Source: Phascolomyces articulosus
Taxonomy: Eukaryota > Mucoromycota > Mucoromycetes > Mucorales > Lichtheimiaceae
Assembly (NCBI GenBank): GCA_025677815.1
Contig: JAIXMP010000001.1
Span: forward strand, 1,860,001 to 1,924,000
Reading direction: 5' to 3'
Length of the DNA stretch: 64,000 nt
Shown: positions 47,408 to 59,373 of the stretch, piece by piece
Layout of the letters: each line of letters opens with the position of its first letter
Numbering within the stretch: position 1 is the first letter of the stretch
Position numbers and translations under genes: made by a program
The notes under the pieces: generated by a model
The model's input: only the letters and a program-made list of their open reading frames with translations
The model's database searches: none
Told to the model about the DNA's origin: nothing

Positions 47408-50400
47408 ATGAGCGACTTGGCGTACCTTTCCGCCATGACTTCAGTTCAACCACCTGACGACATGTCGACTACGACAAGTACAACTACGACAACACCTATG
47501 ACAACAACAACAAGTACGCGCCAAGGTCATTCACCATTTAGACGTTCTTTAACGTTATCTCACGGTGCTGCTGCTTTATTAGCTAGAGGGTTTACACGAT
47601 CTTCGAACCGAACTCGATCCACAAGTAATGCTACGGGTGAAATAACGGCTACTAGAGAAGAAGACCAACAACGTCGTGAACAACAACAACATCAACCAAG
47701 AAGAGCTACTATCGCAACGACAGCAGCTGTTAATAATGCATCATCACCTACAACTACGACAACAACCACAACGAATACTACATCTACTACAACACCTGCC
47801 ACAAGAACTGTTTCTACACCTACTACTTTAGCATCTACCACGACAACGAGTAGGGAACCATCATTACATGTTCGTATTGTACCAAATATTGAAAACCCAA
47901 GTCGTTGTATTATCTTCGATATTGTAGATCGTGAAATGAAAGCGGGTACCATGATTAAAATTGGTCGATTTGCTGAACGTATCCCAATATCTTCTGATCA
48001 TATGTCATTTAAAAGTAAAGTCGTATCGCGATCCCATTGTGAAATATGGGTTCATCAAGATGGAAAGGTAATATTAAAATTCTTTCTTTAATTTATATGT
48101 AAAAAACAATAACAGTCCTTAGTGGGTGGGATAGATAAAATAATATATATGTATATATAAGGGGAAGGAACAAAAAACAAGGGAAACATATTCTTATTCT
48201 TTTTTACATTTTCATTCCTTTCTCATGTTTCATTTTTTATTTATATATCTTTTATATATATATATATATATCACATCCTATTAGCTGTATATAAGAGACA
48301 CGAGTTCATCTTCAGGTACTTTTCTGAATCACATTCGTTTAAGTGGAGCAAATCAGGAGAGTCCAGCAACGGAAATCAAACATGGTGATATTGTTCAATT
48401 GGGTGTTGATTATCAGGGTGGCCAGGAGGAAATCTATCGATCCGTAAAAATGCGTTTTGAATTGAGTGGTTCACGTAAACCAAGACCTTTATCCTTTAGT
48501 ATGTCTCAATTCAATAATCTTCGCACGCTCTCACGGGTTGCTAGTAATCACGGGGATAACGCTTCTTCTTCTCTTGTTCTTGTGGATGAAGAATCAACGA
48601 CGGCTCATAGTTCTACTAAACCAACAAATAATGAAGCATCTCAATGTAATTCGGGTCCATTATGCAGCAATACAACGAATAATGATAGCTGCTGCAGTAT
48701 GGAGAATAGTGAAGCACCAGAAGCAGCAGCAGCAGCAGCCACATCAGATCATTCATCATACCATGGTTGTTGTACTAATGCCACAACTACAAAAACGAAT
48801 AATAATAATAATAATAATAATACAAAAACGACGACGACGACAACAACAACAACAACTACACCACCTATCAGCACTACTACCAGTAGTCATAGTAGTCATA
48901 GTAGCTTGGATGAATTACCTGAAGTAGATGAATGTTGCATTTGTCTTTACGCGTTAGCACCTTTCCAAGCACTCTTTGTTGCCCCATGCTCTCATTCATT
49001 TCATTTCATGTGTATTCGATCTCTTTTACAAAGTTATCCGGGCTTCCAATGTCCCATCTGTCGTGCTTATTCGGATCTAGAGGCAAGTGTTGCTATCGAG
49101 CCAGAAGAAGTGCTGCAAAAGTATGGTTTAAGATGCAAGTCCTTTACACCTCCGCCGGAAGCGGCTTTTGAAGCGGGGCATCAGCAGACCAGCAATGCAT
49201 CCTCCACATCGCCACAATCTCCACCACCATCAGCTGTAGTATCCTCTATACCTTCCCCTCCACCAGAACATGCTTCCACTCCTCCTCAACAACATGAAGA
49301 TCAACAACAACAAAACGAATCTAATAATAATCATGAGCCACTATTTACCCCTGCAAACACAACAACAGAGAATACAGTACAGCACGTGAATACGGAACAG
49401 GAACCAGGAAGGTCTTCTGATAATAATGGTGGTCCATCAACAAGTACAAATTCGGGCATCTTAGTTACAAATGGTAGTAATTGTAAGTATACTGTTTTTG
49501 TTTTTCTTTTTTTAATATTAAGAAGTCCAGAAAAAAATAGGAGGAATAAATAAGAAGTAAAATGAACTTTTTACTTTTTTATCATCTGATATTTATCTTA
49601 TTCCTCCTTGTTCTCGAAATCCAAAAAAAAAAAAAATTATTATGTTAACATAAATTCATTTCTCTGATTTATTTTATTTTATGGCCAAGTAGTACGAGAT
49701 GCAACAGCACGAGATCGACGTACTGTATTTGTATCGGATGATATGGATGTGATAGAGATACCCCCTGTACAAGAATACGATGATGAAGATGAACCCTCTT
49801 CGTCACCCAACGAGCCTTCCTCTTATGCACCCATCCCATCACCTACAGCACCAGCAGAACCAACGCCATCATCCATACATCACCAACAACAACAACAGCA
49901 ACAACAGAGACCTATCCGGCGCTCGGTAAGAGCACCTGCATCCACTGCTCACCCTGAACGCCGCCTTAGTGCAGCCAACCTCATGGAAAAATTGAAAATG
50001 ACATTTTTTGAAAAACGAAAATCATCTGCCATCATGTCAAGAAATGAACAACAGCGTGGCCGTAAACGATCCAATAAACCCCGTCCACTCTCCTATCCAA
50101 ACTTTTTGATCCGTCCATTCAGTCGAGATGATGATGAGGATGATGAGGATGATAGTAGTCATAATAGTAGTCATAGTCGAAATAATAATAATAATCATGC
50201 TAATGGTGCTTCTCCTTCTCGAAATCATCACGATGTTGTCGTCGATGTTCAAATACAACCTACACCTTCATCCTCTTCTACATCCCCTCCTCCTACGCCC
50301 ATATCACCAACATCACAACACCAACAACAATCTCATTATCCTCTCACACCTTCTGCCCTTTCATTTAACAGTTTATCTCGACAATCTACCACGCATTTAT

Positions 50401-50501
50401 CAGAAATCCAAGAAGAATCTACGGATGGTACAAGTTGCCATCATCATTCACCACCTTCATCACGACCACAACAGGCACAACCTATGGCCATCGATACCTA
50501 A
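47408..50501 (+). CDS. FHA-RING E3 ubiquitin ligase (Dma1/Dma2/CHFR type)
   Basis: Predicted 889-aa protein; the family couples phosphothreonine recognition to ubiquitination in mitotic checkpoint and septation control. Exons 47408-48067, 48285-49482 and 49690-50501. A long Thr/Ser/Gln low-complexity N-terminus leads to an FHA domain (about 150-285) with IGRF at 185-188, SRSH at 207-210 and GTFLNH (Asn235) rebuilt across the first intron. A low-complexity linker with Ala, Asn and Thr runs precedes a RING-H2-type domain at about 437-479: CCICLYALAPF, APCSHSFHFMCI, CPICRAY. A disordered Pro/Ser/Gln-rich C-terminal half of about 400 aa follows, well beyond the usual length of yeast Dma proteins. 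The second intron join (T|TA) keeps the frame into an acidic stretch, RRTVFVSDDMDVIEIPPV, that looks like a SUMO-interaction motif (inference). Confidence 0.88.
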
Positions 50502-50878
50502 ATTTCTTTCATTTACTTCATTCATTCTTTTTTTTTGGTTTTCTTTTTACATTGATTTTAATATTTGTTATTTTCAATAATAACAAATTGATTAAAAAAA
50601 ATACATATACACACACTCTTTTTTTTTTTTGCTCTCTCTCCGATTGATATATCTCTCCATGACGTTCCTTTTGGTATTTTTTTTATCTTGTAACATTATA
50701 TAATAACAAAAGAAACAAAAAACTACTACTACTAGTAACCATTGAAGTATTTCTCTATAGTTTTTGCAAATGATATCCAAATTATTATTATTACAACATA
50801 CTCTCTTATTTTATTATTATTATTTCTTATATATATTCCTATTCTTATTAATATTATTCTATTAACCCCCTCTACACA

Positions 50879-52145
50879 CTAATATATTACTTTTTCCTCA
50901 TCTTCAATTTGGCGTATAAATGCATGCATGAATTGGTCGCGTTTTTTGGCCAATTGTTTACCAGTCGGGGTACGCATCATACTAGAAAGACGAAATAGTT
51001 TTTCTAATAGCAAATTGAATCGATAAAGATATATAGTTAAAGTTATTAGCATTTGAGTAGTTCTTTTGCTAATTTTTTTTTCATTTTTTTTTTCATCGCC
51101 ATCATCCTATCCTAAATGATAACGAGAACAGATCATTTACCATGAAAATGATTGATCGCTGTTCCACCTTTTTGGTTCGTATACTCCTTTTGTGTCATGT
51201 GTAGAATAGGGTCTAATTGAGGTACATGGATTGGAATATCTTTTGCTCCACTGTAAGCTGCACATCGCATGATACCTTTATTTTTTTTATTTATTTATAG
51301 GTTGATTTATTGATTGCAGAAATTGACCCAAAAGAGAAAAAAATTATTATCAGTGGATTTTTATTATTTACCCCATAATTGCCCGGAAATAACAAAAAAA
51401 AAATATACATTACCGAATGCACCTATTGCATCCAGTTTATCTGCATCTTGTACACTAAAAATGAGGAAACATATGATCGGTGAGGAGAGAGTTAAAAAAG
51501 GGGAAGAAATGAGAGAGAAAGAAAAAAAAAAGGGAAAGGGACAAATATGTGCATATAAAACAAAGCATTAAAAAAATTATTTACTTACGCGTGTAATTCA
51601 AGACATGTATCACGCCAATCCGCATCTGGATCCTCTTTATTCCAACCCAATTCTTTACTATATCCAATATTGTCAACAATCTTTTGAACCAATCGAGCCT
51701 TGGTTTCATCATAACCATGACGTATCAGGAATTGTTCAATATTTTCTTTTTGTTCTTGATGTGAAATATATTTACGATCCCCAATATCATGACATAATGC
51801 TGCGAGTTGAATCACTGTCAAATCCACTCTGTCTTTTAACGCGTCTTGTTCTGCAAGATGTAAGGCTATATAAAGATATCAAACCAAATTATTTTTTTTT
51901 ATTTTTCATCCATTAGATACGTTACTCCTCCTCTCTTTTTTCCCTTGGGAATTGGAAGTGGGGGAGGGGAAAAAGACACATTGGAATTTTTTAAATGATC
52001 CCCAGAAAGTAAAACCAATCGTTTTCATTGTAAAAATCTTACCCAAACGATATACTCGATCAATATGATGCATGTCATGTGAAGGATCAAATTGTGACAT
52101 GTAATTAGCGACCATGGAACGTGTCACTTCGATAATGTCGGTCAT
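50879..52145 (-). CDS. HD-domain metal-dependent phosphohydrolase
   Basis: Predicted 226-aa cytosolic enzyme of the HD superfamily, YedJ-like subgroup; substrate unknown. Minus-strand exons: 52043-52145, 51589-51865, 51414-51454, 51141-51275 and 50879-51003. Metal-binding motifs are present: HDMHHIDRV (His23/His26/His27 region), ALCHDIGDRKY with the HD pair at 60-61, and a distal Asp in QDADKLDAIG (Asp130) rebuilt through a 41-nt exon. Typical family segments follow: GIMRCAAYSGAKD, GGTAINHFHGK-like and MRTPTGKQLAKKRDQFM. All five exons join in frame and the stop follows EEKVIY. It converges on the FHA-RING gene (377 bp between stops) and starts 152 bp downstream of the stop of the reductase gene on the same strand. 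Confidence 0.85.
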
Positions 52146-52297
52146 TTTATAATAAAAAAAAGGAATGTGTCTCTATCGTATTTATATATATATAATCAAA
52201 ACCACAAGGAAACGGAAAAATATGACGCGTGAAACGCGACGTTTGTTGTGTGCGTGGAGTTTTTATTTATTTATTTATTTCGCAGTTTTTAAAAAAT

Positions 52298-53822
52298 TCA
52301 TGCTGATGATAAATAGGTGGTCCACCATTGTTCAAAAGGAACATGATAAGTATCAATGCCAACTTGTTTTAAACGATCGTTCGATAAATGAGCATCCTTG
52401 GGTCGAGAAGCTGCTGCTGAACTAGGGATCTCATTTTGTTGACGAAGATGATCAATAGGTAAATTCAAGAGTTTACCAAAAAATTCTGAGGTAGATGTAG
52501 TCATAGGTGCGAATATTAGTAATATTGTAAAATGAGTATCTCTACCCAGTAAATCTCTCTTTCTTCTTACCACACATAGTATATTTAGTATACATTTCTT
52601 CACCACTGAAATGGAATGTGCCTGAAATATGTGTGTCCTTTTGCTCGACGCGTCTCACTGTAGATTTATAAACAAAATAACCGACAGTGTATCAGTAAGC
52701 CGTTTCATAACTTCTTTATCTGCTTTTTCTTACCTGCCATATCCTCGATCACTCGGGCAATATCTTCAACTGTTATATAATAGTAAATATATATGAGCTC
52801 ATTATCATCTTTTTAGCACTAATTTTCACATTTTATATGAATATATTTACCATGAGTAGGATAACGTAAACCAACATTATCCATATCCACTTGCTTATCA
52901 TGATTCTATTATTATAACAATATGTGCAGTTATTATAATGCACATCTCCTCATTACCAAACCAGTTATTTTTCTCTGTTCCTTTTTTTACCTTGATCACA
53001 TCCAATAAAATATTAATTGCAGATTCTCCATTATATTCCGTTTTACCATAGAGCACAGGAACACGCAAGATCACTGCTTGTGGATCCACTTGACGTAGAG
53101 CTTCTTCACCACCCAATTTGGATTTACCATAGAAATTGAGTGGATTGGGTTGGTCATTGACTTGATAAGGTGGATTGGTTCCATCAAAGACATAATCGGT
53201 ACTTATATAGACAAGCATGACGTTTTCTGCTTTACATAATGTTGCCAATGAACGAGGTACTTCTACGTTCAACTATTTATATTGATATATTTTAGCTTCT
53301 CTTTTTATTATTCCCCTTTCTTTTCTACGTTATATATACCTTTAAAGTTCCCTCATGATCTTTTTCGGCAACATCAGGACGTCGTTCTGCGGCACAATGG
53401 ACAACAACTACAATTTATTTAAAAATAGTCAATGAACACATTCGTTCATTGTATGGTTACTATTTCTTTTTTTTTTTTTTTTGTTTACCATCAGGCTTTT
53501 GATTTTTAATAAATGTCTCTACAGCTTGACTATCCGTTAAATCCAACTATACAATGATAAACACGTTAATGTCGAAAAAAAAAAATCTCTTCATGGACCA
53601 TTTTTTTTATTGAAAAATGAGTTTACCTTTACGAGACCAGCCTTATCGGCACGGCTCAATGCAGTTCCAACAACTAAATTAAAAAAATTTCATTTCATGT
53701 TTACTGAATTCATTCACAAAATATATAAACATTTATATATTACCTTCATGACCATCTTTTTTGAACTTTTGAGCCACTGCTCTTCCAAGTAAACCAGATG
53801 CACCTGTAATAATGACTTTCAT
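52298..53822 (-). CDS. MAT2B/RmlD-like NAD(P)-dependent sugar-nucleotide-reductase-fold protein
   Basis: Predicted 299-aa extended short-chain dehydrogenase, related to methionine adenosyltransferase regulatory subunit beta and bacterial dTDP-4-dehydrorhamnose reductase. Nine minus-strand exons: 53744-53822, 53627-53673, 53489-53546, 53340-53407, 52991-53272, 52851-52905, 52734-52769, 52571-52657 and 52298-52485. The Rossmann motif GASGLLG is at 7-13. VVVHCAAERRPDVAE, ISTDYVFDG and the catalytic YGKSK (Tyr132/Lys136) follow, then RVPVLYG. The C-terminal half has GTFHFSGEEMYTKY and LLNLPIDHLR. The motif content fits MAT2B better than true RmlD because of the HCAAERRPD segment. The last intron uses an acceptor about 40 nt past a TACTAAT branch motif; the join matches the family (FGKLLNLPIDHL). 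The high intron density for a 0.9-kb CDS stands out. Confidence 0.85.
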
Positions 53823-56413
53823 TTTTTTGGGTTGAAACAAAAAGTAACGCGTCTCTCAGATATATACAATACTAAATTCATGCTTCCTTAAAAAATAGGG
53901 TTCCGACATGAAATAATTTGTAACCTTGCTCCCGAATGCGCTTTTTTTTTTTTTGACAGGTAATAAAAAATGGTGTAGTTTGTTGTTATTGTTTTAATGA
54001 ATATATTTCCTTCTCATAGAGTATTGACAACAAAGAACCGTGGCATCTTTCATGAGTGGCGTTGTTGCTGGTTTTTATAATGACATTTTATCACTGCCTG
54101 TACTTTTTTTTCATTTTTTGACCTTTCTTGTTATTTGAAATGAAAATGCCGAATAATATCGATATTTAACAATAGTGAAAGATTATTTACATAACTACTA
54201 TTATATAAAAGTATAGTCGAAACTTTTACCATAGTATTCTTATTGTAAATATAATATGAAGAAAGTACATTATTGTTGTGTGAACAATGATAATCATTTC
54301 TCCTCCTCCTCTTCCTCCCACCCAAAGGCTTTTAGAAAGCCTATACCTTCTTACTTTGCCTCTAGTCAGTCTAGTATAATTTACAATGTTTTTTTCTTAT
54401 CATAAAGAAGCTGACGATCAAAAAAAAAAAAAAGAAAAAAAAGAGTAGAAATGACAATGTGTTGATAGATTACTATATTAACAAGTGATGACGAGTTTTA
54501 TCTAGATAAATAATTTCAAGTCCGGTTTCAAGTGATACAACATGATAAGGGGGGAAGAGAGTAAGGATTATCATCATCAATTCAAACTTCAATAAAATGA
54601 TAAAGTAAAAGAAGTATTACATACTAAATTACCCATTGGCAACGAACAATATCTATAAAATCTGCGTTGAAACGTTCCACCACTTTATCTTTATGCGTTT
54701 TGATCTATCTTTTTTCCAGTTCATGCATCATTTCTTTTCAATGTTATTTCATCTAAAGACTTTAATTCGAAGATGTTTCACAACTTATACTTCCATCAGA
54801 TACGAGAAGATACAGGGATACATATACGATTTAATGTCCTTTTTTCTTATCAAGAGAAGAGATGGATCGACAGTAATGTAATATTATAATGATGACGATC
54901 ATAGTTATATCTTCCGCGCACTTTTACTATTAATTATTAATAATTGGTATTACAAGAAATACGTCGTTTACGAATCGGGTTTGTATATTATATATTCAAT
55001 AGCAACAAGCTCCTTCTTAAAATGTAAGGCGTTTATTTATTAGAGATTATCATCTTACAGTATCCTTATTACTGGTAGAGGGTGTAACATATCTGCATCA
55101 TGGTCGGACTGTTGCTATTAATTATTATTGTAATTACGGTATTCTTCCCTCCTCTCCTGTGACCCATCTACGCATTGTAAATCACATTCTACAAGGCATA
55201 ATAAGTTGACGCTATGTTTACAATACAGTAATAGACAAAAATAATATCTTGCCTCAACTGTAATTAGTTGTAATTTGTCATTGCATTCTGGATTACTCAT
55301 TCATTAATCAATTCTACCAATTCTTTTTGACATTGACCTACTAATTAAAACTGACTAAGGTTTCTGAGAATGGGTTATATCAAAAGGACATACATATGCG
55401 ATAAAAGAAGGGAGAGACAGAAATGAAAAAATGTATGTCTTTATTTCCTTGTGCCAGAATTTCATCATACTACTACATATAATATCATTGTTGTATTTTC
55501 AGTATTAATGGCGTAAACCGAATAATTAATCATCGCATCTTTATCATATTTATAAACTATTCATCTTTATACACGTCTTCACCTTTATCATTCTTAAAAT
55601 TTCAGTATTGAATTATCTAAAAGCCGTATAATCTATGTAATATGTAATAGGCAAAGGAAAAGGAAAAGAATAAATATATATCTATTCTTTATAAATACGT
55701 ATATTAACAATTGAATGTTATACTAGAGGGACTCTACACCATAAAAAATGTTTTGCGAGAATTTGGGGGTGTTTTCTGCCAAATTCGACCAAACGATATG
55801 TAGTACAAAAGCGCTTCTCCAATTCATGGTTGTACGTTACATTAGAGTGTATTTGACGTTGATGATTGTTTAAATCAATATGTGTTTTTCATCGATTTTT
55901 ATTCACTATAACTGACGTAATAATTAACTATAATACGAGGGTGGTAATAACAGACAGGAAACTCATTTATGGCGCATTCACTTTTAATTGGAAGATTTGT
56001 AGTATGTAAAAAAATAATTTTATTAAATAAAGAGTTGAGGAATGAAAAATAAAAAAAAATAGACCTGCTACTTAGCTCAGAGAAAACAATATTCATATCT
56101 ATATAGAGTCTATGAAAACTAACAGCAATAAAAAATATATAGGAAATGTAGACTTTTTTTTTATTTATTATCAATTGCTGGTATATAAATTAGAATGCCA
56201 TTTTATATTGAGAATCGTTATCGCGAATATGAAAAAGTAATAATAGAAGAGCATAGTCACTTACCTTATTGTTTCATGCTAGAGAGAGAAGAAAGGAATT
56301 GATGGGATTGCATTTAGAAAAATGGATAATATGATGTTGAAATAAAAATATATTTTTTTTAAAAAAAGCACTTACTCTTTAAGACACCTCTTTCTTGTTT
56401 TCTTTGGGCATCA
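53823..56413. other. AT-rich intergenic region; no secure gene
   Basis: Includes the upstream region of the reductase gene (T-run at 53943-53956). A minus-strand frame at 55118-55300 starts plausibly (MSNPECNDKLQLITVE) but is short and has no recognisable domain. Two GTAAG donors on the minus strand at 56375 and 56264 lie downstream of the small membrane protein model and may be 3' UTR introns. Confidence 0.4.
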
Positions 56414-56661
56414 TTAACACTTTTCCATCTTAAACGTGACATGGTTATCCACAATCCAATCATTCTTGCACAAATCAAAAGGGATCAAAAGCAACTTTAA
56501 GTCTCCACCTTTCTTTAGTTCAGCGTGGGTATGTTCTTAGTTTTACTATCTTATTTATTTTGTATCGAAAAAAGATACTTACCTATCACTGGAATCACAA
56601 TAAGGGTGATACATATTATATAAATAACAAAAAGAATATAGAAAACGTCAAAAAAAAACAT
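56414..56661 (-). CDS. Candidate small single-pass membrane protein (57 aa)
   Basis: Spliced model: 56583-56661 joined to 56414-56508 across a 74-bp intron with a GTAAGT donor. It reads MFFFDVFYILFVIYIICITL then IVIPVIGGDLKLLLIPFDLC then KNDWIVDNHVTFKMEKC and stops. Residues 5-27 would form one membrane helix followed by a polar tail. Support is the strong donor, frame continuity and non-random look of the second exon. Against it: a second frame (MSRLRWKSVNDAQRKQERGV, from 56442) is open to another GTAAGT donor over the same bases, so the true frame is uncertain. It could be a relic of a larger gene. No family recognised. Confidence 0.35.
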
Positions 56662-57537
56662 CAACTACCTTGTTAAAATACATAGCGGAAGTTTGAACAG
56701 TTAAACTGTACTACTGAGCAAAATAAATATATTAAGGCATCAAAAGCTTGTTTTGCGTCAAACGACATTCGACCAAATACGTCCAAAAGCTTAAATCATT
56801 TTTTATGGCGATATGGAAAAGAAATAAGCAAACCTGATGATTAAGATTATTTTGGGTTATGGTTGGGTTATGAAATTGGATGGCAATATATAAAATTAAA
56901 CAAAAACGCAACTTTGTTATATTGTAGTAATAAAACACGCTTATATATGAACTTCCACTGGTTTATTTATACAGGTTTTTTTCGTAACGGTAAATAGCCT
57001 TATTGTAAGGGAGGTACCACCACTCCTCCTCACAGTATGTTAGTACACCTCTTTTTATCCAAAAATTTTAGGTCAGCATATTCATCCAAAATACAACAAT
57101 CTACCTTGGCTCAAAACACCAACTTTTTACATTTGCCCCGATATACTCAATTCTTCATTCTCATAACCATAACTACGGTATTGTTATACCATATATTGTG
57201 GTATATTTTTATATTATTCTATATTATATTATACTATAACTTACATACTTAGTGTTGGCGATCACCCAAACAATCAGCATTCTTTTCATAATGATTTTAG
57301 CATGCATAACAATAATAATAAACCCAACATTCCTTGTTTGTGGATGAAATAAAATAGAAATAAGCTATGGGCCGTTTTTATATTAGAATTGATCTGCTGA
57401 TAGCATAAAATATTTCTTTTTTCGTCATTTACTTTTCAATTTCTTTAAAATCTGGTTTTTATTGTAAAATACTCTTTTATAATTATTCCTTTGTTCTTTA
57501 ACTTTTCTGTCGTTTCTAGCAACAGCTAGTAACATAG
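56662..57537. other. Intergenic region; no gene seen
   Basis: AT-rich spacer between the minus-strand small gene model and the plus-strand secreted-protein relic. No coding region recognised. Confidence 0.4.
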
Positions 57538-58725
57538 ATGTTGTCTATGTTCAACAAGCTGGTAACGGTTGTATCAATATCACTGGTTGCATTTTTTTTT
57601 GCACTATGTTAATCAACAGAAGAAAGACCTCCCATCCAGGTTATCAATACATTTAGTGGTGGTGGATCACTTCAACATTTTAATAAAAGAGGCAACTTGA
57701 TCGATGTTGGAGAATATTTTCCTGTTAACTCTTTGATTCCAAGCGATAAAGCTGTAAGTAATATATATACATACAAGATAGAGAGAAGAGTTAGCTTTGA
57801 TCCTGTCCTTATTTTCGAATACTATTTCGCTGGGTATACATTCGCATCCCAAGGTACATATATATAACAATTAACTTTGTATGTAAGCATATAATAATAT
57901 ATAGGGTATATACTTAAATACTCTATTTTATATTGTATTATACAAGGAACATTGTTGATGGCCCACAAGGTAATTTTGCTGACAGAATCTTGGGGAGTAG
58001 TTATAAATGGCAAGATCCGTTGAGGGGTGTTGAAATTGAAGATTATAAATTGGTAACAACTGGAAGCTGATTTAAGTTCCAGGGGCGTATTTCAAGCAAC
58101 ATGAACAAGAATTGAGCAATCGATGGGACTGAGACTGTTAGAGAAAAACGTGTTCATTTGACATCACTTATCACCGTAACTGTATAGGATGCTATTACTC
58201 AGTACAAGATGGTATAGAAATTCTGATCATTAGTGGAGAACTCTACAGTTGGTGGAGAAACCATTACCATTGGTGCAGAAGCAGAATATTCGACAGCGAC
58301 AGAGACTATAACAAGCGATGGAGAGCTTATATTTACTGTAGAGTGTATTGTTCCTTACGTATTCTATTATATGGCTGTCCCTGAAACTGATGTTATTTCT
58401 GTTCCCTATACCACAACTGTTGAAATAATTGGTACAGACACCAGTATATATACAGAAGTAGTCATTCATGTTTACAGAACCTTCCACGTTTACATCAAGC
58501 AAGGTATTTACTATCCCAGTATCTGAGTCACAGATGGTGGTTCTCACGGTACATGATCTATCAATGCAAACCAACTCGGTTGCAGACGAAACACCGCATT
58601 CAATGATAATGGAAATAACCAAAGTTCATGGACATGAAGTAGGAAAAGGAGTGACTTATAAAGCAACAGTGATAGAAACAATTAAGAAAATATTGACAGT
58701 ATGCGCCCAGCCAACGTGGAGATGA
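57538..58725 (+). pseudogene. Decayed gene for a secreted, possibly aerolysin/ETX-like protein
   Basis: A start codon (57538 or 57547) opens a good signal-peptide-like segment (FNKLVTVVSISLVAFFF), but a TAA follows at 57610. The same frame continues with VINTFSGGGSLQHFNKRG and DVGEYFPVNSLIPSDKA up to a GTAAGTAA donor near 57752. Two more exon-like blocks follow (IFEYYFAGYTFASQG; DRILGSSYKWQDPLRGVEIE). Further in-frame stops occur at 58068-58070 and in the next 130 bp. The block at 58233-58470 (GGETITIGAEAEYSTATETI, then VPYTTTVEIIGT) resembles the Ser/Thr-rich beta-strand region of aerolysin/ETX-MTX2 proteins; the frame then shifts. The toxin-like assignment is weak and rests on pattern resemblance only. 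The gene is clearly broken in several places. Confidence 0.5.
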
Positions 58726-59373
58726 TTATATCATTATACCATATTAACAGCAAAAATGGAAACGATTCTCGTCAATCATCCACGAGTCATCGCCGTCAAT
58801 GCCATCGCAGGTGGAGAGGTTCCCTGTTATACCTATTATGAAGCTGAGAAAGAAAATGGGACAAAGAGGACGATAATGATGAATGGAAGAAGGGCAGTAA
58901 GAAAGGCAAAAAAAAAAGTGAGGAGATTGACAGATCATCATTTTATTAGTTTATAATATAAAAAAATATTTTTTTAACATACATCATTGAAATAGGTATT
59001 TTTATTTATAATGATGAAAACAGACTTAGCATCTATCTATTATAAAAGTGTATATAGTAAAAGATTTACTACACCTTTTTTTAGAGGTGGGGGGCTCCAT
59101 ATAGAAAAAATAATTCAAAAACAATCAGCTCTCTGGCTTGATATATACATACTCTCAAAAGTGAACCGTTTAGAATGATCAAGTCAAACTAATGATATAA
59201 AATCAATGTGATGTTATTACTGTTAAACTCTGTATTACTGCCTTATATTGGTTAATGAATATAAAAAGGTGTAATGATAAGTAAAGTTAATAATAAAAAA
59301 TGACGAGAGAAAATAGGAAAAAAAAATGCCTTCGTTCTTTATTGTAGTAAAAAGTAGGACACTTTATTTTTGT
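58726..59373. other. Intergenic region between relic and Sin3-like gene
   Basis: AT-rich. A plus-strand frame at 58756-58956 probably belongs to the tail of the relic's transcript, or arises by chance. It also contains the 3' flank of the Sin3-like gene. No separate gene supported. Confidence 0.4.

Noticed and set aside
55118..55300. Minus-strand frame beginning MSNPECNDKLQLITVE
   Set aside because: Only 60 codons, no splice or domain support; possibly a relic but not supportable as a gene.
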